A stretch of DNA of 64,000 nucleotides from Aldehydirespirator sp963667505 (GCA_963667505.2 OY763490.2:3658001-3722000), one strand, 5' to 3'. Shown: positions 34,090 through 44,837, counted from the stretch's first letter. Notes: generated by a model not told the origin, from the letters alone. Numbers and translations: made by a program.

Positions 34090-34135
34090 CGTCAGCCGCA
34101 AGCTCCCTCCGCAGAATGGCGATGGGTGTGACGTC
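34077..34135 (+). repeat. Direct repeat at the nuoA2/nuoB2 junction (17 bp, 42 bp apart)
   Basis: GCGATGGGTGTGACGTC, which spans the nuoA2 stop, is at 34077-34093 and again at 34119-34135. GCGATGGGT occurs a third time at 34202, where its ATG starts nuoB2. The 115-base gap between the genes therefore consists mainly of copies of a junction sequence. Confidence 0.75.
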
Positions 34136-34204
34136 CGCCACCGGCCGGCCAGCGGCCGCCGTCTCGGGCCTGACCGCCGCCGGACTCCGCAGGGAGGGGC
34201 GGCG

Positions 34205-34705
34205 ATGGGTCTAGTCGAGTCGGGCAAGGTGCCCAAGCCGCTGTCCACCCTGCTCAACATGAGCCGCAAGTACTCGCTGTGGGTGTACCAGTGGGGCCTG
34301 GCCTGCTGCGCCATCGAGATGGGCGCCGCCTTCGGCTCGCCCCGCTACGACGTGATGCGCCTAGGCGTGATCCCGCTGCCGGCCAGCCCCCGCCAGGCCG
34401 ACCTGGTGGTCATCTCCGGCACCGTGACCGACAAGATGGCCCCGTCGGTGCGCCGCCTGTACGAGCAGATGCCCGACCCCAAGTACGTGATCTCCATGGG
34501 CTCATGCGCCAACTGCGGCGGCCCCTACTGGGACAGCTACTCGGTCACCAAGGGCGTCGACCAGATCGTGCCCGTGGACGTGTACGTCCCCGGCTGCCCG
34601 CCCCGCCCCGAGGCGCTGCTGGAGGGGATCGTGATGCTGCAGGAGCGCATCCAGAACGAGGACATGGGCGAGCGCTGGAGGGGTGAGCCGATTGTCGTCG
34701 AGTGA
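34205..34705 (+). CDS. nuoB: Complex I-like subunit B, second operon
   Basis: A 166-residue NuoB from ATG 34205 with all N2 ligands: QWGLACCAIEMGAAFGSPRY (tandem Cys), SMGSCANCGGPYWDSY and VYVPGCPPRPEALLEG. The extra Cys in SCANCGG is normal in many NuoB proteins. It ends inside the start of nuoC2 with a 23-base overlap. It would pass electrons from NuoI2 to quinone. Confidence 0.95.
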   Translation: MGLVESGKVPKPLSTLLNMSRKYSLWVYQWGLACCAIEMGAAFGSPRYDVMRLGVIPLPASPRQADLVVISGTVTDKMAPSVRRLYEQMPDPKYVISMGSCANCGGPYWDSYSVTKGVDQIVPVDVYVPGCPPRPEALLEGIVMLQERIQNEDMGERWRGEPIVVE

Positions 34706-35378
34706 CGCCGCCGTGGCTGACTCCGACGCTACTGAAGCAGCCGCCGACGCCGAGGCCGAGGCTCTCCTGGAACGGGCCCGCGGCGCGCTGGGCGAGGCGC
34801 TGGCCGGGTCGCACATCGCAGCAGGAGAGCTGTGGCTGCGGGTCGACCGCGATTCGTGGGCGGACCTCGCCGGCTGGCTGCGCGACGAGGAGAGCTTCAC
34901 GTTCTTCAGCTTCCTGTCGGCCATCGACTGGATGCCGTCGCCGTTCGGGCGCGACATGGACAGTGCGGTCGACAACGTGCTCGACCCGCCCGAGCCGAAG
35001 GAGGCCCCGCCGACCGAGACCGGCGTCACCGGCGGCGACACCCGCTTCCAGCTGCTGGCCCGGGTCGGCGACGTGGCTGCGGGCCGCTCGGTGATCGCCA
35101 AGGCCGACCTGCCCGCCGAGGATCTGCGGGCCCCCAGCTGGGTGGCGGTCTACCCCGGCGCCGACTGGCACGAGCGCGAGGCCTGGGAGATGTTCGGGAT
35201 CACCTTCGACGAGCATCCCGGACTGCGCCACATCTATCTTCCCGGCGAGTTCGAGGGCCACCCGCTGCGCAAGGACTATCCGCTGCTGGCTCGGCGGGTG
35301 AAGCCTTGGCCCGGCCTCGTCGACGTGGAGTTGATGCCCGACGCAGACGGCGACGGCGCGGAAGCCGGATCGTCGTGA
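34683..35378 (+). CDS. nuoC: Complex I-like subunit C, second operon
   Basis: A 231-residue NuoC from GTG 34683. Residues 1-40 are an Ala/Glu-rich extension. The core shows FFSFLSAIDWMPSPFGRDMD and the closing block EREAWEMFGITFDEHPGLRH with EGHPLRKDYPL. An insert of about 30 residues at 75-105 is rich in Pro and Glu. Stop and nuoD2 start overlap (GTGA). Confidence 0.93.
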   Translation: MSRLSSSDAAVADSDATEAAADAEAEALLERARGALGEALAGSHIAAGELWLRVDRDSWADLAGWLRDEESFTFFSFLSAIDWMPSPFGRDMDSAVDNVLDPPEPKEAPPTETGVTGGDTRFQLLARVGDVAAGRSVIAKADLPAEDLRAPSWVAVYPGADWHEREAWEMFGITFDEHPGLRHIYLPGEFEGHPLRKDYPLLARRVKPWPGLVDVELMPDADGDGAEAGSS

Positions 35379-36544
35379 CTGTCACCGAGCGCGAGCAACT
35401 CTCCTACATCGCCGCGCAGGCCGCTGACGCCCGGGTGAACCTGGAGATCGAGACGGAGGGCATGACCCTCAACATTGGCCCCCAGCATCCGGCCACCCAC
35501 GGGACGCTGCGCATCGTGGCCAAGCTCGACGGCGAGCAGGTGGTGTCGGCCGATCCGGTCATGGGCTACATGCACCGCGGCTACGAGAAGCTGGCCGAGG
35601 TGCGCACTTACCCCCAGGTGACCACCCTCATCAACCGCATAGACTGGCTGGGCAGCTTCGCCAACGAGGTGCCCTTCATCCTGGCCGCCGAGCGCCTTAT
35701 GGAGGTCGAGGCCCCGCCCCGGGCCCGGTGGATCCGCACCATCCTGTTCGAGCTGAGCCGGATCGCCAACATCACGCTGTTCCTGGGCGACATGGCCGTG
35801 CAGGTTGGCGCCATCACCCCGGTCTTCTTCGCCTTCCGCGACCGCGAGCACGTCCTCAACCAGATCGAGGCCGCCACCGGCGGGCGCTTCCATCCCAACT
35901 TCGACCGCATCGGCGGTCTCAAGGACGACCTGCCCGCGGGCTGGATCGCCGAGACCCGCCAGGCCATGCGCAAGATCCGCCGTTTCTGCGACGAGATCGA
36001 GGAGCTGGTGGAGGGCAACGAGATCTTCCAGGCCCGCACCCGGGGGATCGGCGTGATCCCGGCCGATGTCGGTCTGTCCTACGGGCTGTCGGGGGCCAAC
36101 ATCAGGGCCTCGGGCGTGGACTGGGACGTGCGCCGCGACCGCCCGTGCGGGCTGGTCCACGACCAGGTCGACTGGAAGGTGTGGACCCATCCCGACGGGG
36201 ACTCGTTCGCCCGGTTCTGGGTGAGGCTCCAGGAGACCCGGGAGGCGACCAGGATCGTCGACCAGCTGCTCGACGGGATCCCGCCGGGACCGATCATGGC
36301 CAAGGTGCCGGTCATCATCAAGGTGCCCGCCGGCGAGGCCTACGTCGAGACCGAGAACCCGCTCGGAGTGATGGGCTACTACGTGGTGTCGAAGGGGGAC
36401 CTGAACCCGTTCCGGGTGAAGATCCGTTCGGCGTCGTTCTCCAACGTGTCGATCACGCCGTGGCTGCTGCGGGGCGTGTACGTGCCCGACATCATCACCA
36501 TCCTCGGCAGCCTCTACTTCATCCTCGGAGACATCGACCGATGA
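35375..36544 (+). CDS. nuoD: Complex I-like subunit D, second operon
   Basis: A 389-residue NuoD from GTG 35375. It begins LNIGPQHPATHGTLRIVAKL (HPATHG loop at the quinone site), then MGYMHRGYEKLAEVRTYPQV, FIRFD-type fold helices, and ends SLYFILGDIDR. Compared with the first-operon NuoD, HPATHG replaces HPSTHG and the early acidic extension is missing. Overlaps nuoH2 by 4 bases. Confidence 0.95.
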   Translation: MTVTEREQLSYIAAQAADARVNLEIETEGMTLNIGPQHPATHGTLRIVAKLDGEQVVSADPVMGYMHRGYEKLAEVRTYPQVTTLINRIDWLGSFANEVPFILAAERLMEVEAPPRARWIRTILFELSRIANITLFLGDMAVQVGAITPVFFAFRDREHVLNQIEAATGGRFHPNFDRIGGLKDDLPAGWIAETRQAMRKIRRFCDEIEELVEGNEIFQARTRGIGVIPADVGLSYGLSGANIRASGVDWDVRRDRPCGLVHDQVDWKVWTHPDGDSFARFWVRLQETREATRIVDQLLDGIPPGPIMAKVPVIIKVPAGEAYVETENPLGVMGYYVVSKGDLNPFRVKIRSASFSNVSITPWLLRGVYVPDIITILGSLYFILGDIDR

Positions 36545-37572
36545 TGAGCGTGCTGGCGGAGCTGTCGTACTGGCAGGCCACCTCGATCCGGGTGGTCGCG
36601 GGCCTGGTGGCGGTGCTGCTGGTGGCCGGCACGCTGGTGTACGCCCACCTGTTCAAGATGGTGAGCTTCATGCAGAGCCGCCTCGGCCCGATGGAGGCCG
36701 GCCCCTACGGCTCGTTGCAGTTGATGGCCGAGATCGGCAAGTTCCTCCAGAAAGAGGACATCGTCCCCCGCCGGGCGGACCGCTTCGTCTTCAAGGCCGC
36801 CCCGTTCGTGGTGCTCACCTCCACGTTCCTGCTGCTGGTGGTGCTGCCCGGCGGCCCGGACGCATGGTTCATCTCCAACGACCTCGGGATCTACCTGGCC
36901 ATGGCCGTCAGCTCGGTGTCGGTGATCGGCATCCTCATGGCCGGCTGGGGCTCGGCGTCCAAGTACTCGCTGCTGGGCGGGCTGCGGGCCACCGGCCAAC
37001 TCATCGCCTACGAGCTGCCGCTGCTGCTGGCGGTGGTCGGCGTGGTGATCCAGGCCGAGACCATGAACCTGCAGGGGATCGTGCTGGCTCAGGCCAACGG
37101 CGAGATCTTCGGCTGGGGCGCGATCGGCAACCCGTTCATCCTGACCCAGTTCGCAGGCTTCGCCATCTTCATGGTCGCCATGCAGGCCGAGCTCACGCAG
37201 ACCCCTTTCGACATGCCGGTGGCCGAGTCGGAGCTGGTCACCGGCTACATGACCGAGTACTCGGGCCTGCGGTTCCTGCTGTTCTTCATCGGCGAGTTCG
37301 CCACCGCCGGAGTGTTCTCGGCCATCGCCGCGGTGCTGTTCCTCGGCGGCTGGTACGTGCCCGGCCTCGATCCGACCGACAACCTCTTCAACGTCCTCGG
37401 CCCGCTGGTGCTGGTGGGCAAGGTGGTCGTGCTGTCGTTCCTGGTCTTCTGGATCCGGTTCACCTTCCCCCGCTTCCGCGAGGACCAACTCCAGCGCCTC
37501 GCCTGGAAGTTCCTCGTCCCCCTGGCCCTAGCCAACATCGTGGTCACCGGCGTCCTCAAGGTGGTGGTGTGA
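36541..37572 (+). CDS. nuoH: Complex I-like subunit H, second operon
   Basis: A 343-residue NuoH from ATG 36541 (36544 possible). Motifs SFMQSRLGPMEAGPYGSLQL, GKFLQKEDIVPRRADRFVFK, ELTQTPFDMPVAESELVTGY and FTFPRFREDQLQRLAWK are intact. Where most NuoH have a WxERKxxaxxQxRxGP loop, this protein reads KMVSFMQSRLGP, a difference on the side that meets NuoB/NuoD. Overlaps nuoI2 by one base. Confidence 0.95.
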   Translation: MMSVLAELSYWQATSIRVVAGLVAVLLVAGTLVYAHLFKMVSFMQSRLGPMEAGPYGSLQLMAEIGKFLQKEDIVPRRADRFVFKAAPFVVLTSTFLLLVVLPGGPDAWFISNDLGIYLAMAVSSVSVIGILMAGWGSASKYSLLGGLRATGQLIAYELPLLLAVVGVVIQAETMNLQGIVLAQANGEIFGWGAIGNPFILTQFAGFAIFMVAMQAELTQTPFDMPVAESELVTGYMTEYSGLRFLLFFIGEFATAGVFSAIAAVLFLGGWYVPGLDPTDNLFNVLGPLVLVGKVVVLSFLVFWIRFTFPRFREDQLQRLAWKFLVPLALANIVVTGVLKVVV

Positions 37573-38114
37573 TGGGTCTGGTACCGGGTCTGGTCAAGGG
37601 GCTGGTTGTGACGGGGTCGACGGTGGTGCGCACCGTGTTCCCCAAGCGGGGGATGCGGACGCTGGTGCCCGCGCCGTCGAAGGGCGCGGCCACCGTGCAG
37701 TATCCGCATGTGAAGGAGGCGCCGCCGACGCGGGCCCGGGGCGTGATCGCCCTGCACGAGGGCAACTGCACGGCCTGCATGCTGTGCGCCCGGGAGTGCC
37801 CGGACTGGTGCATCTACATTGAGGGCCACAAGGAGAAGGCCCCGCCCCGGCGGGCCGGCGGCAAGCCCCGGCAGGTCAACATCCTCGACCGCTTCGACAT
37901 CGACTACGCGCTGTGCATGTTCTGCGGCATCTGCGTGGACGTGTGCCCGTTCGAGGCCTTGTTCTGGAGCCCCGAGTACGAGTTCTCCGAGCCCCGCATC
38001 GCCGACCTGCTCCACGACAAGGAGCGCCTGTCGGAGTGGATGGAGACGGTGCCCGACTTCGAGGACTACGAGTCCGGCTCGCAGGCCAAGAAGCTCAAGG
38101 TGCCGCCCACGTGA
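37572..38114 (+). CDS. nuoI: Complex I-like subunit I, second operon
   Basis: A 180-residue two-cluster ferredoxin subunit from ATG 37572. Clusters: CTACMLCARECPDWC and CMFCGICVDVCPFEAL. There is no NuoG in this operon, so NuoI2 is the likely entry point for electrons from a soluble donor such as ferredoxin or a reduced F420 module. The last codons and stop are in the first unit of a 30-bp triplicate repeat. Confidence 0.95.
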   Translation: MGLVPGLVKGLVVTGSTVVRTVFPKRGMRTLVPAPSKGAATVQYPHVKEAPPTRARGVIALHEGNCTACMLCARECPDWCIYIEGHKEKAPPRRAGGKPRQVNILDRFDIDYALCMFCGICVDVCPFEALFWSPEYEFSEPRIADLLHDKERLSEWMETVPDFEDYESGSQAKKLKVPPT

Positions 38115-38200
38115 TCCCGCAGGCCCGAGGTGCGGCTGTTGTGATCCCGTCGGCCCGAGGTGCGGCTGTTGTGATCCCGCAGGCCCGAGGTGCGGCCGTC
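38111..38200 (+). repeat. 30-bp tandem repeat x3 at the nuoI2/nuoJ2 junction
   Basis: Three units of 30 bases (38111-38140, 38141-38170, 38171-38200), each beginning GTGATCCCG, which in unit 1 contains the nuoI2 stop. They differ at one to three positions. They fill almost the whole gap between the genes and each brings another GTGA. Confidence 0.92.
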
Positions 38201-38201
38201 C

Positions 38202-38218
38202 CGTGGAGGGCCTCCACG
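38202..38218 (+). promoter_or_regulatory. 17-nt inverted repeat touching the nuoJ2 start
   Basis: CGTGGAGG and CCTCCACG pair around a single G, and the right arm ends at the first base of the nuoJ2 GTG. The left arm contains the only good ribosome-site-like GGAGG, so the hairpin would hide it. It could limit nuoJ2 translation unless ribosomes arrive from upstream. Confidence 0.4.
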
Positions 38219-38757
38219 TGAGCGGGGCCGGCGTGCTGGCCGCGGCGTCCGCCGACGGCGAGATCTTTGTTGCCCAGAACGTGTTCTTCGGGGTGATCGC
38301 GCTGGTGATGATCGTCTCGGCCATCCGCTGCGTCACCACCCGCAACGTGGTGCACGCCGCGCTTTGGCTGGTGCTGGTGCTGGCCGGCGCGGCGGCCCAG
38401 TTCATCCTTCTCGGCTCGGAGTTCGTGGCCGTCACCCAGGTGCTCGTCTACATCGGGGCGATCATCGTGCTGTTCCTATTCGGGATCATGCTCACCAAGG
38501 CCTCGATGGGCGACGACGACTCGGTGGCCGGGGAGAAGCGGCTCATGGCCGCGCTGGTGGCCGTGCTGCTGGCCGTGGTCATGGGCATCGCCCTGCTGGA
38601 CAGCTACTCCGACACCCGGGTGGTGATCGACGAGCCGCAGCGCTTCGCGGCCGTGTCCGACGCCATCTTCAGCCAGTACATCGTGGCGTTCGAGGCGGTG
38701 TCGGTGCTGCTGCTGGCCGCCCTGATAGGGGCCATAGTCGTGGCCCGCAAGGAATAG
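38218..38757 (+). CDS. nuoJ: Complex I-like subunit J, second operon
   Basis: A 179-residue membrane subunit from GTG 38218, five helices. Motifs: TTRNVVHAALWLVLVLAGAA and QVLVYIGAIIVLFLFGIMLT, with the conserved Tyr-Ile-Gly pi-bulge region. The start lies at the edge of the inverted repeat. An ATG alternative is not available near the homology start. Confidence 0.93.
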   Translation: MSGAGVLAAASADGEIFVAQNVFFGVIALVMIVSAIRCVTTRNVVHAALWLVLVLAGAAAQFILLGSEFVAVTQVLVYIGAIIVLFLFGIMLTKASMGDDDSVAGEKRLMAALVAVLLAVVMGIALLDSYSDTRVVIDEPQRFAAVSDAIFSQYIVAFEAVSVLLLAALIGAIVVARKE

Positions 38758-38772
38758 GGCGGGCCGAGCGCG

Positions 38773-39072
38773 ATGATCCTCAACCAGTTCCTGCTGCTGG
38801 CTGCGGTGCTGTTCTGCATCGGCGTGTACGGCGTGCTGGCCCGGCGCAACGGGATCATGGTGCTGATGTCGGTGGAGATCATCCTCAACTCGGTCAACAT
38901 CAACCTGGTGGCCTTCGGTGCCTTCCGCGACAACGTGGCCGGCGAGGTGTTCGCCCTGTTCGTGATCGCCGTGGCCGCGGCGGAGGTCGGCATCGGCCTG
39001 GCCATCGTCCTGCTCATATACCGCAACCGTCGCAGCATCGACCTCACCGAGGCCGATCTGCTCAAGGGCTGA
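38773..39072 (+). CDS. nuoK: Complex I-like subunit K, second operon
   Basis: A 99-residue three-helix subunit. Both key membrane acids are present: Glu in LMSVEIILNSVNINLV and Glu in VAAAEVGIGLAIVLLI. The N terminus MILNQFLLLAAVLFCIGVYG is standard. It ends DLLKG as NuoK of the first operon does, with a 13-base spacer to nuoL2. Confidence 0.95.
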   Translation: MILNQFLLLAAVLFCIGVYGVLARRNGIMVLMSVEIILNSVNINLVAFGAFRDNVAGEVFALFVIAVAAAEVGIGLAIVLLIYRNRRSIDLTEADLLKG

Positions 39073-39085
39073 GGGCCGGGCCGCC

Positions 39086-41257
<2,172 letters not shown>

Positions 41258-41312
41258 CCCCAGCCCCCGAAGCCAGTTTCCCGCAGAATCCAGGAGCCTC
41301 TAGGAACACACC

Positions 41313-42860
41313 ATGACCGACTTCCTCAACGACTGGGGCCTCGTCCTCGTCACCTTCATCCCGCTGGCCGGGGCGCTGGTGTCGCTGGCCGTCCCTGCTG
41401 CCGAAGAGAAGGCCCACAAGCAGGTGGCGCTGCTGGCGTCGCTGGCTGCGCTCGTGGTGGGCGTGCTGCTGGTGGCCGACTTCGACTACAGCGCGGCTGG
41501 CGCCCTGCAGTACGGGGTGGACAAGCCCTGGATCGACGTGATCAACAGCCGCTTCATCCTCGGCCTCGACGGTATCTCGCTGCCGCTGATGGCGCTGACG
41601 CTGGTGGTGGTGCCGCTGTGCGTCATCTACTCGTGGGACCACATCCCCGAGCCCGGCAACCCCAAGGCGTTCATGATCCTCATGCTGATCCTCGAGACCG
41701 GCATGGTGGGCACGTTCGTGGCCCAGGACCTGATCCTGTTCTTCGTGTTCTTCGAGGTGGTGCTGCTGCCGATGTTTTTCATGATCGGCGTGTGGGGCGG
41801 CGAGAACCGGCGCTACGCCTCGATCAAGTTCTTCCTGTTCACGCTGTTCGGCTCGGCGCTGATGCTGCTGTCGTTCCTGGCGCTGTTCTTCCTGTCCACC
41901 GACCCGGCCACCGGCGAGTCGCTGCGCACGTTCGACATGCGGATGCTGTCCGACGTGGCCGGCGCAGGCATCCTCGGCGCCACCCAGGCGTGGATCTTCG
42001 CGGGGATGTTCATCGGCTTCGGGGTGAAGGTGCCGATGTTCCCGTTCCACACCTGGCTGCCCGACGCCCACACCGAGGCGCCCACGGTGGGTTCGGTGAT
42101 CCTGGCCGCGGTGCTGTTGAAGCTCGGCACCTACGGGTTCGTGCGCATCGCCGTGCCCATGCTGCCCGACGGGGCCGAGACGTGGGCGCCGTGGATCGGC
42201 CTGCTGGCGGTGATCGGCATCATCTACGGCGCGCTGGGATGCCTGGCCCAGACCGACATGAAACGCCTGATCGCGTTCTCGTCGGTGGCCCACATGGGCT
42301 TCGTGATGCTCGGCATCGCCACGTTGACGGACTTCGGGATCAACGCGGCCATCTTCGGGATGGTCGCCCACGGGATCATCACCGGAATGCTGTTCTTCCT
42401 GGCCGGGTCGGTGAAGGAGCGCTACCACACGCTGGAGATCCGCCGGCTGGGCGGGATGCTGGTGCAGGCGCCTCGGATGGGCTGGATCCTGGGGTTCTGC
42501 TCGATGGCCTCGTTGGGCCTGCCGGGGCTGGCGGGGTTCTGGGGCGAGTTCCCGGCCATCCTGTCGGCCTATTCGCCGGCTGAGGGTCTGCCGGTGGAGA
42601 CGTTCCGCACCTACATGGTGGTGGCCGCGGTGGGCACCGTGCTGGCCGCCGGGTACCTGCTGTGGCTGCTCCAGCGCACCGCTATGGGCGCCCCCAAGGC
42701 CGAGTTCGCCGACAGCGACGAGATCACCGACGTGACCCGCACCGAGTGGATCGCCTGGGCGCCGCTGCTGGTGGGCATCCTGCTGTTCGGGCTACTGCCG
42801 GGCCTGATCTTCGACGTGACCGACCCCGCCGTGGTCGGCCTGCTCGCCTCCGGAGGCTGA
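41313..42860 (+). CDS. nuoM: Complex I-like subunit M, second operon
   Basis: A 515-residue NuoM without the repeat-derived tail of the first-operon copy, so it is a useful comparison for core length. Motifs: LFFVFFEVVLLPMFFMIGVW (key Glu), PMFPFHTWLPDAHTEAPTVG, KRLIAFSSVAHMGFVMLG. ATG 41313 follows a 55-base gap with AGGAGCC upstream. It ends VGLLASGG, followed by the 72-bp repeat array. Confidence 0.95.
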   Translation: MTDFLNDWGLVLVTFIPLAGALVSLAVPAAEEKAHKQVALLASLAALVVGVLLVADFDYSAAGALQYGVDKPWIDVINSRFILGLDGISLPLMALTLVVVPLCVIYSWDHIPEPGNPKAFMILMLILETGMVGTFVAQDLILFFVFFEVVLLPMFFMIGVWGGENRRYASIKFFLFTLFGSALMLLSFLALFFLSTDPATGESLRTFDMRMLSDVAGAGILGATQAWIFAGMFIGFGVKVPMFPFHTWLPDAHTEAPTVGSVILAAVLLKLGTYGFVRIAVPMLPDGAETWAPWIGLLAVIGIIYGALGCLAQTDMKRLIAFSSVAHMGFVMLGIATLTDFGINAAIFGMVAHGIITGMLFFLAGSVKERYHTLEIRRLGGMLVQAPRMGWILGFCSMASLGLPGLAGFWGEFPAILSAYSPAEGLPVETFRTYMVVAAVGTVLAAGYLLWLLQRTAMGAPKAEFADSDEITDVTRTEWIAWAPLLVGILLFGLLPGLIFDVTDPAVVGLLASGG

Positions 42861-42907
42861 GTCGGCGATGGCGGCCATGGCTCGACCCCTGCAACAACCT
42901 GCAATGG

Positions 42908-43147
42908 GAATTGGCAGTGTTTTGCCCGGTATAGGGGCGTTTTGCTGCCAGTTCGGTCGGCGACCGTTAGGTGTTGCAGGAATTGGCAGTGTTTTGCCCG
43001 GTATAGGGGCGTTTTGCTGCCAGTTCGGTCGGCGACCGTTAGGTGTTGCAGGAATTGGCAGTGTTTTGTATAGGGGCGTTTTGCTGCCAGTACACGCTTT
43101 CGCCCGGTATAGGGGCGTTTTGCTGCCAGTTCGGTCGGCGACCGTTG
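42908..43147 (+). repeat. 72-bp repeat array between nuoM2 and nuoN2
   Basis: Fills most of the 301-base gap. TTGGCAG starts at 42911, 42983 and 43055 (period 72); the third copy is shortened and followed by a partial fourth. Each unit contains a hairpin-like core of about 45 bases from TTGGCAG to CTGCCAGTT, with GTATAGGGGCG in the middle, and then a GGTCGGCGACCG inverted segment. No ORF of interest. The core matches the repeats at 55.5 kb. Confidence 0.93.
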
Positions 43148-43161
43148 GGAACTGAGCGCTG

Positions 43162-44685
43162 ATGATCGGCTCGGCCCTCATCCTCGCCTTCGAGCGACCC
43201 CCCATCGACTGGCACGCCATCGCGCCCGAGTTGACCCTGCTGGCCTTCGGCGCCCTGCTCACGCTGGTGGACATCACTTGGCTGGAGCGCGGTCGGGCCA
43301 TGACCTCGGCGCTGGCGTCGTTCGGCCTGCTGGCCGCGCTGGTACCGGTGCTGACGCTCGCCTGGGACGGCGCCGACCGCTCCACGTTCTGGGGCGCCTA
43401 CGTGATCGACGACTACTCGCTGGTGATGAAAGCGGTGTTCCTGCTGGCCGGGTACGTGGTGGTGCTGCTGTCCACCAACTACATCGCCGAGGGCGACTAC
43501 TGGGAGAACGAGTACTACCAGATGCTCATGTCGGCGGTGCTGGGCATGGTGGTGATGGCCTCGGCCCGCGACCTGGTGACCATCTTCGTGGCCCTGGAAC
43601 TGCTGTCGATCCCCGCGTACCTGATGGCCACATGGCGCAAGCGCGACCTGCGCAGCAACGAGGCCGGCCTCAAGTACTACCTGATGGGGGTGTTCGCCTC
43701 GGCCGTGCTGCTCTACGGCATGTCGCTGCTGTACGGCGCCACCGGCTCGACCATGCTCACCGACATCGACGCGGCCGTCTCGGGGGACGGGGCGCCGCTG
43801 TCGGTGGTGACCCTGGGCGTGATCTTCGTGGTGGTCGGGTTCGGGTTCAAAGTGTCGGCGTTCCCGTTCCACACTTGGGCGCCCGACACCTACGAGGGCG
43901 CGCCCACCCCGGTGACCGCGTTCCTGTCGGTGGCCTCGAAGGCGGCCGGTTTCGTGGCGCTGCTGAGCCTGGTCTTCGTGGGCTTCTGGGGCCGGGCCGA
44001 CGTGTACCAGCCGCTGATGTGGGCGCTGGCGGCGGCGTCGATGTTCGGCGGCAACCTGATGGCACTGCGCCAGACCAACCTCGTGCGGCTGCTGGCCTAT
44101 TCCGGTGTGGCCCAAGCCGGCTACATGCTGGCCCCGCTGGCGGTGGCGGGGGAGTCGGCCGCGGTGGCCGACGACGCCCTGTCGTCGGTGGTGACCTACC
44201 TGGCCATCTACGCGGCCATGAACCTGGGCGCGTTCGCGGTGATCATCGCGGTGGCCCGCCGCACGGCGTCGGCCGAGATGGGCACCTACAAGGGCCTGTT
44301 CCGCTACTCGCCGGGCCTGGCCGTCGCCATGACGATCTTCCTGATGGCCCTGGCCGGCATCCCCCCGCTGGGCGGCTGGTTCGCCAAGTTCGAGATAGTC
44401 CTGGCCCTGATCTCCCCCGGCACCCCTTGGGGCGTCGCCCTGGGCGTGGTAGTGGCCGTCAACTCGGTGATAGCCCTCTACTACTACGCCAGAATCGCAA
44501 ACTACATGTGGATAGAAGCCCCACCCGAGTCCGCCGACTTCGACACGACCACCCCAATCAAGCCCCCCACCTCTGTCTCAGCCGCCCTAGCCCTCACCGG
44601 CTTCGCGACCCTCGCCTTCGGCATCCTCCCCCAATGGGTAGCCCACTTCACCGACGTAACCCTGATAGCCACCCTCCCCGGCTGA
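43162..44685 (+). CDS. nuoN: Complex I-like subunit N, second operon
   Basis: A 507-residue NuoN, last gene of the second operon. Motifs: IFVALELLSIPAYLMATWRK, FPFHTWAPDTYEGAPTPVTA, RLLAYSGVAQAGYMLAPLAV and GGWFAKFEIVLALI. ATG 43162 is right after the repeat array. Its last about 95 codons (from about 44400) use far more A- and T-ending codons (for example CTA, ATA) than the rest. Confidence 0.95.
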   Translation: MIGSALILAFERPPIDWHAIAPELTLLAFGALLTLVDITWLERGRAMTSALASFGLLAALVPVLTLAWDGADRSTFWGAYVIDDYSLVMKAVFLLAGYVVVLLSTNYIAEGDYWENEYYQMLMSAVLGMVVMASARDLVTIFVALELLSIPAYLMATWRKRDLRSNEAGLKYYLMGVFASAVLLYGMSLLYGATGSTMLTDIDAAVSGDGAPLSVVTLGVIFVVVGFGFKVSAFPFHTWAPDTYEGAPTPVTAFLSVASKAAGFVALLSLVFVGFWGRADVYQPLMWALAAASMFGGNLMALRQTNLVRLLAYSGVAQAGYMLAPLAVAGESAAVADDALSSVVTYLAIYAAMNLGAFAVIIAVARRTASAEMGTYKGLFRYSPGLAVAMTIFLMALAGIPPLGGWFAKFEIVLALISPGTPWGVALGVVVAVNSVIALYYYARIANYMWIEAPPESADFDTTTPIKPPTSVSAALALTGFATLAFGILPQWVAHFTDVTLIATLPG

Positions 44686-44766
44686 GATGCGATACAGCGC
44701 TCGTAGCCCATCGCCGAGTCGTTGGAAGACATGAGCCGAGGTTCGGACAGAAAGAAGGAGAACGCA

Positions 44767-44823
44767 ATGAGCCGGGTTGATCGGCCGAGGCTGCGGTTCG
44801 TCGGACTACCGGCTCTTATCTGA
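44767..44823 (+). CDS. Possible 18-residue mini-ORF with a strong ribosome site
   Basis: ATG 44767 is 6 bases after a perfect AAGGAG in an A-rich context (44750-44765), stronger than most ribosome sites in this window. It encodes MSRVDRPRLRFVGLPALI and stops at 44823, 15 bases before the convergent HigA-like gene ends. It may be a small peptide, or the start of a gene cut off when the toxin-antitoxin region arrived. Confidence 0.25.
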   Translation: MSRVDRPRLRFVGLPALI

Positions 44824-44837
44824 CGGCACTACGGGGC

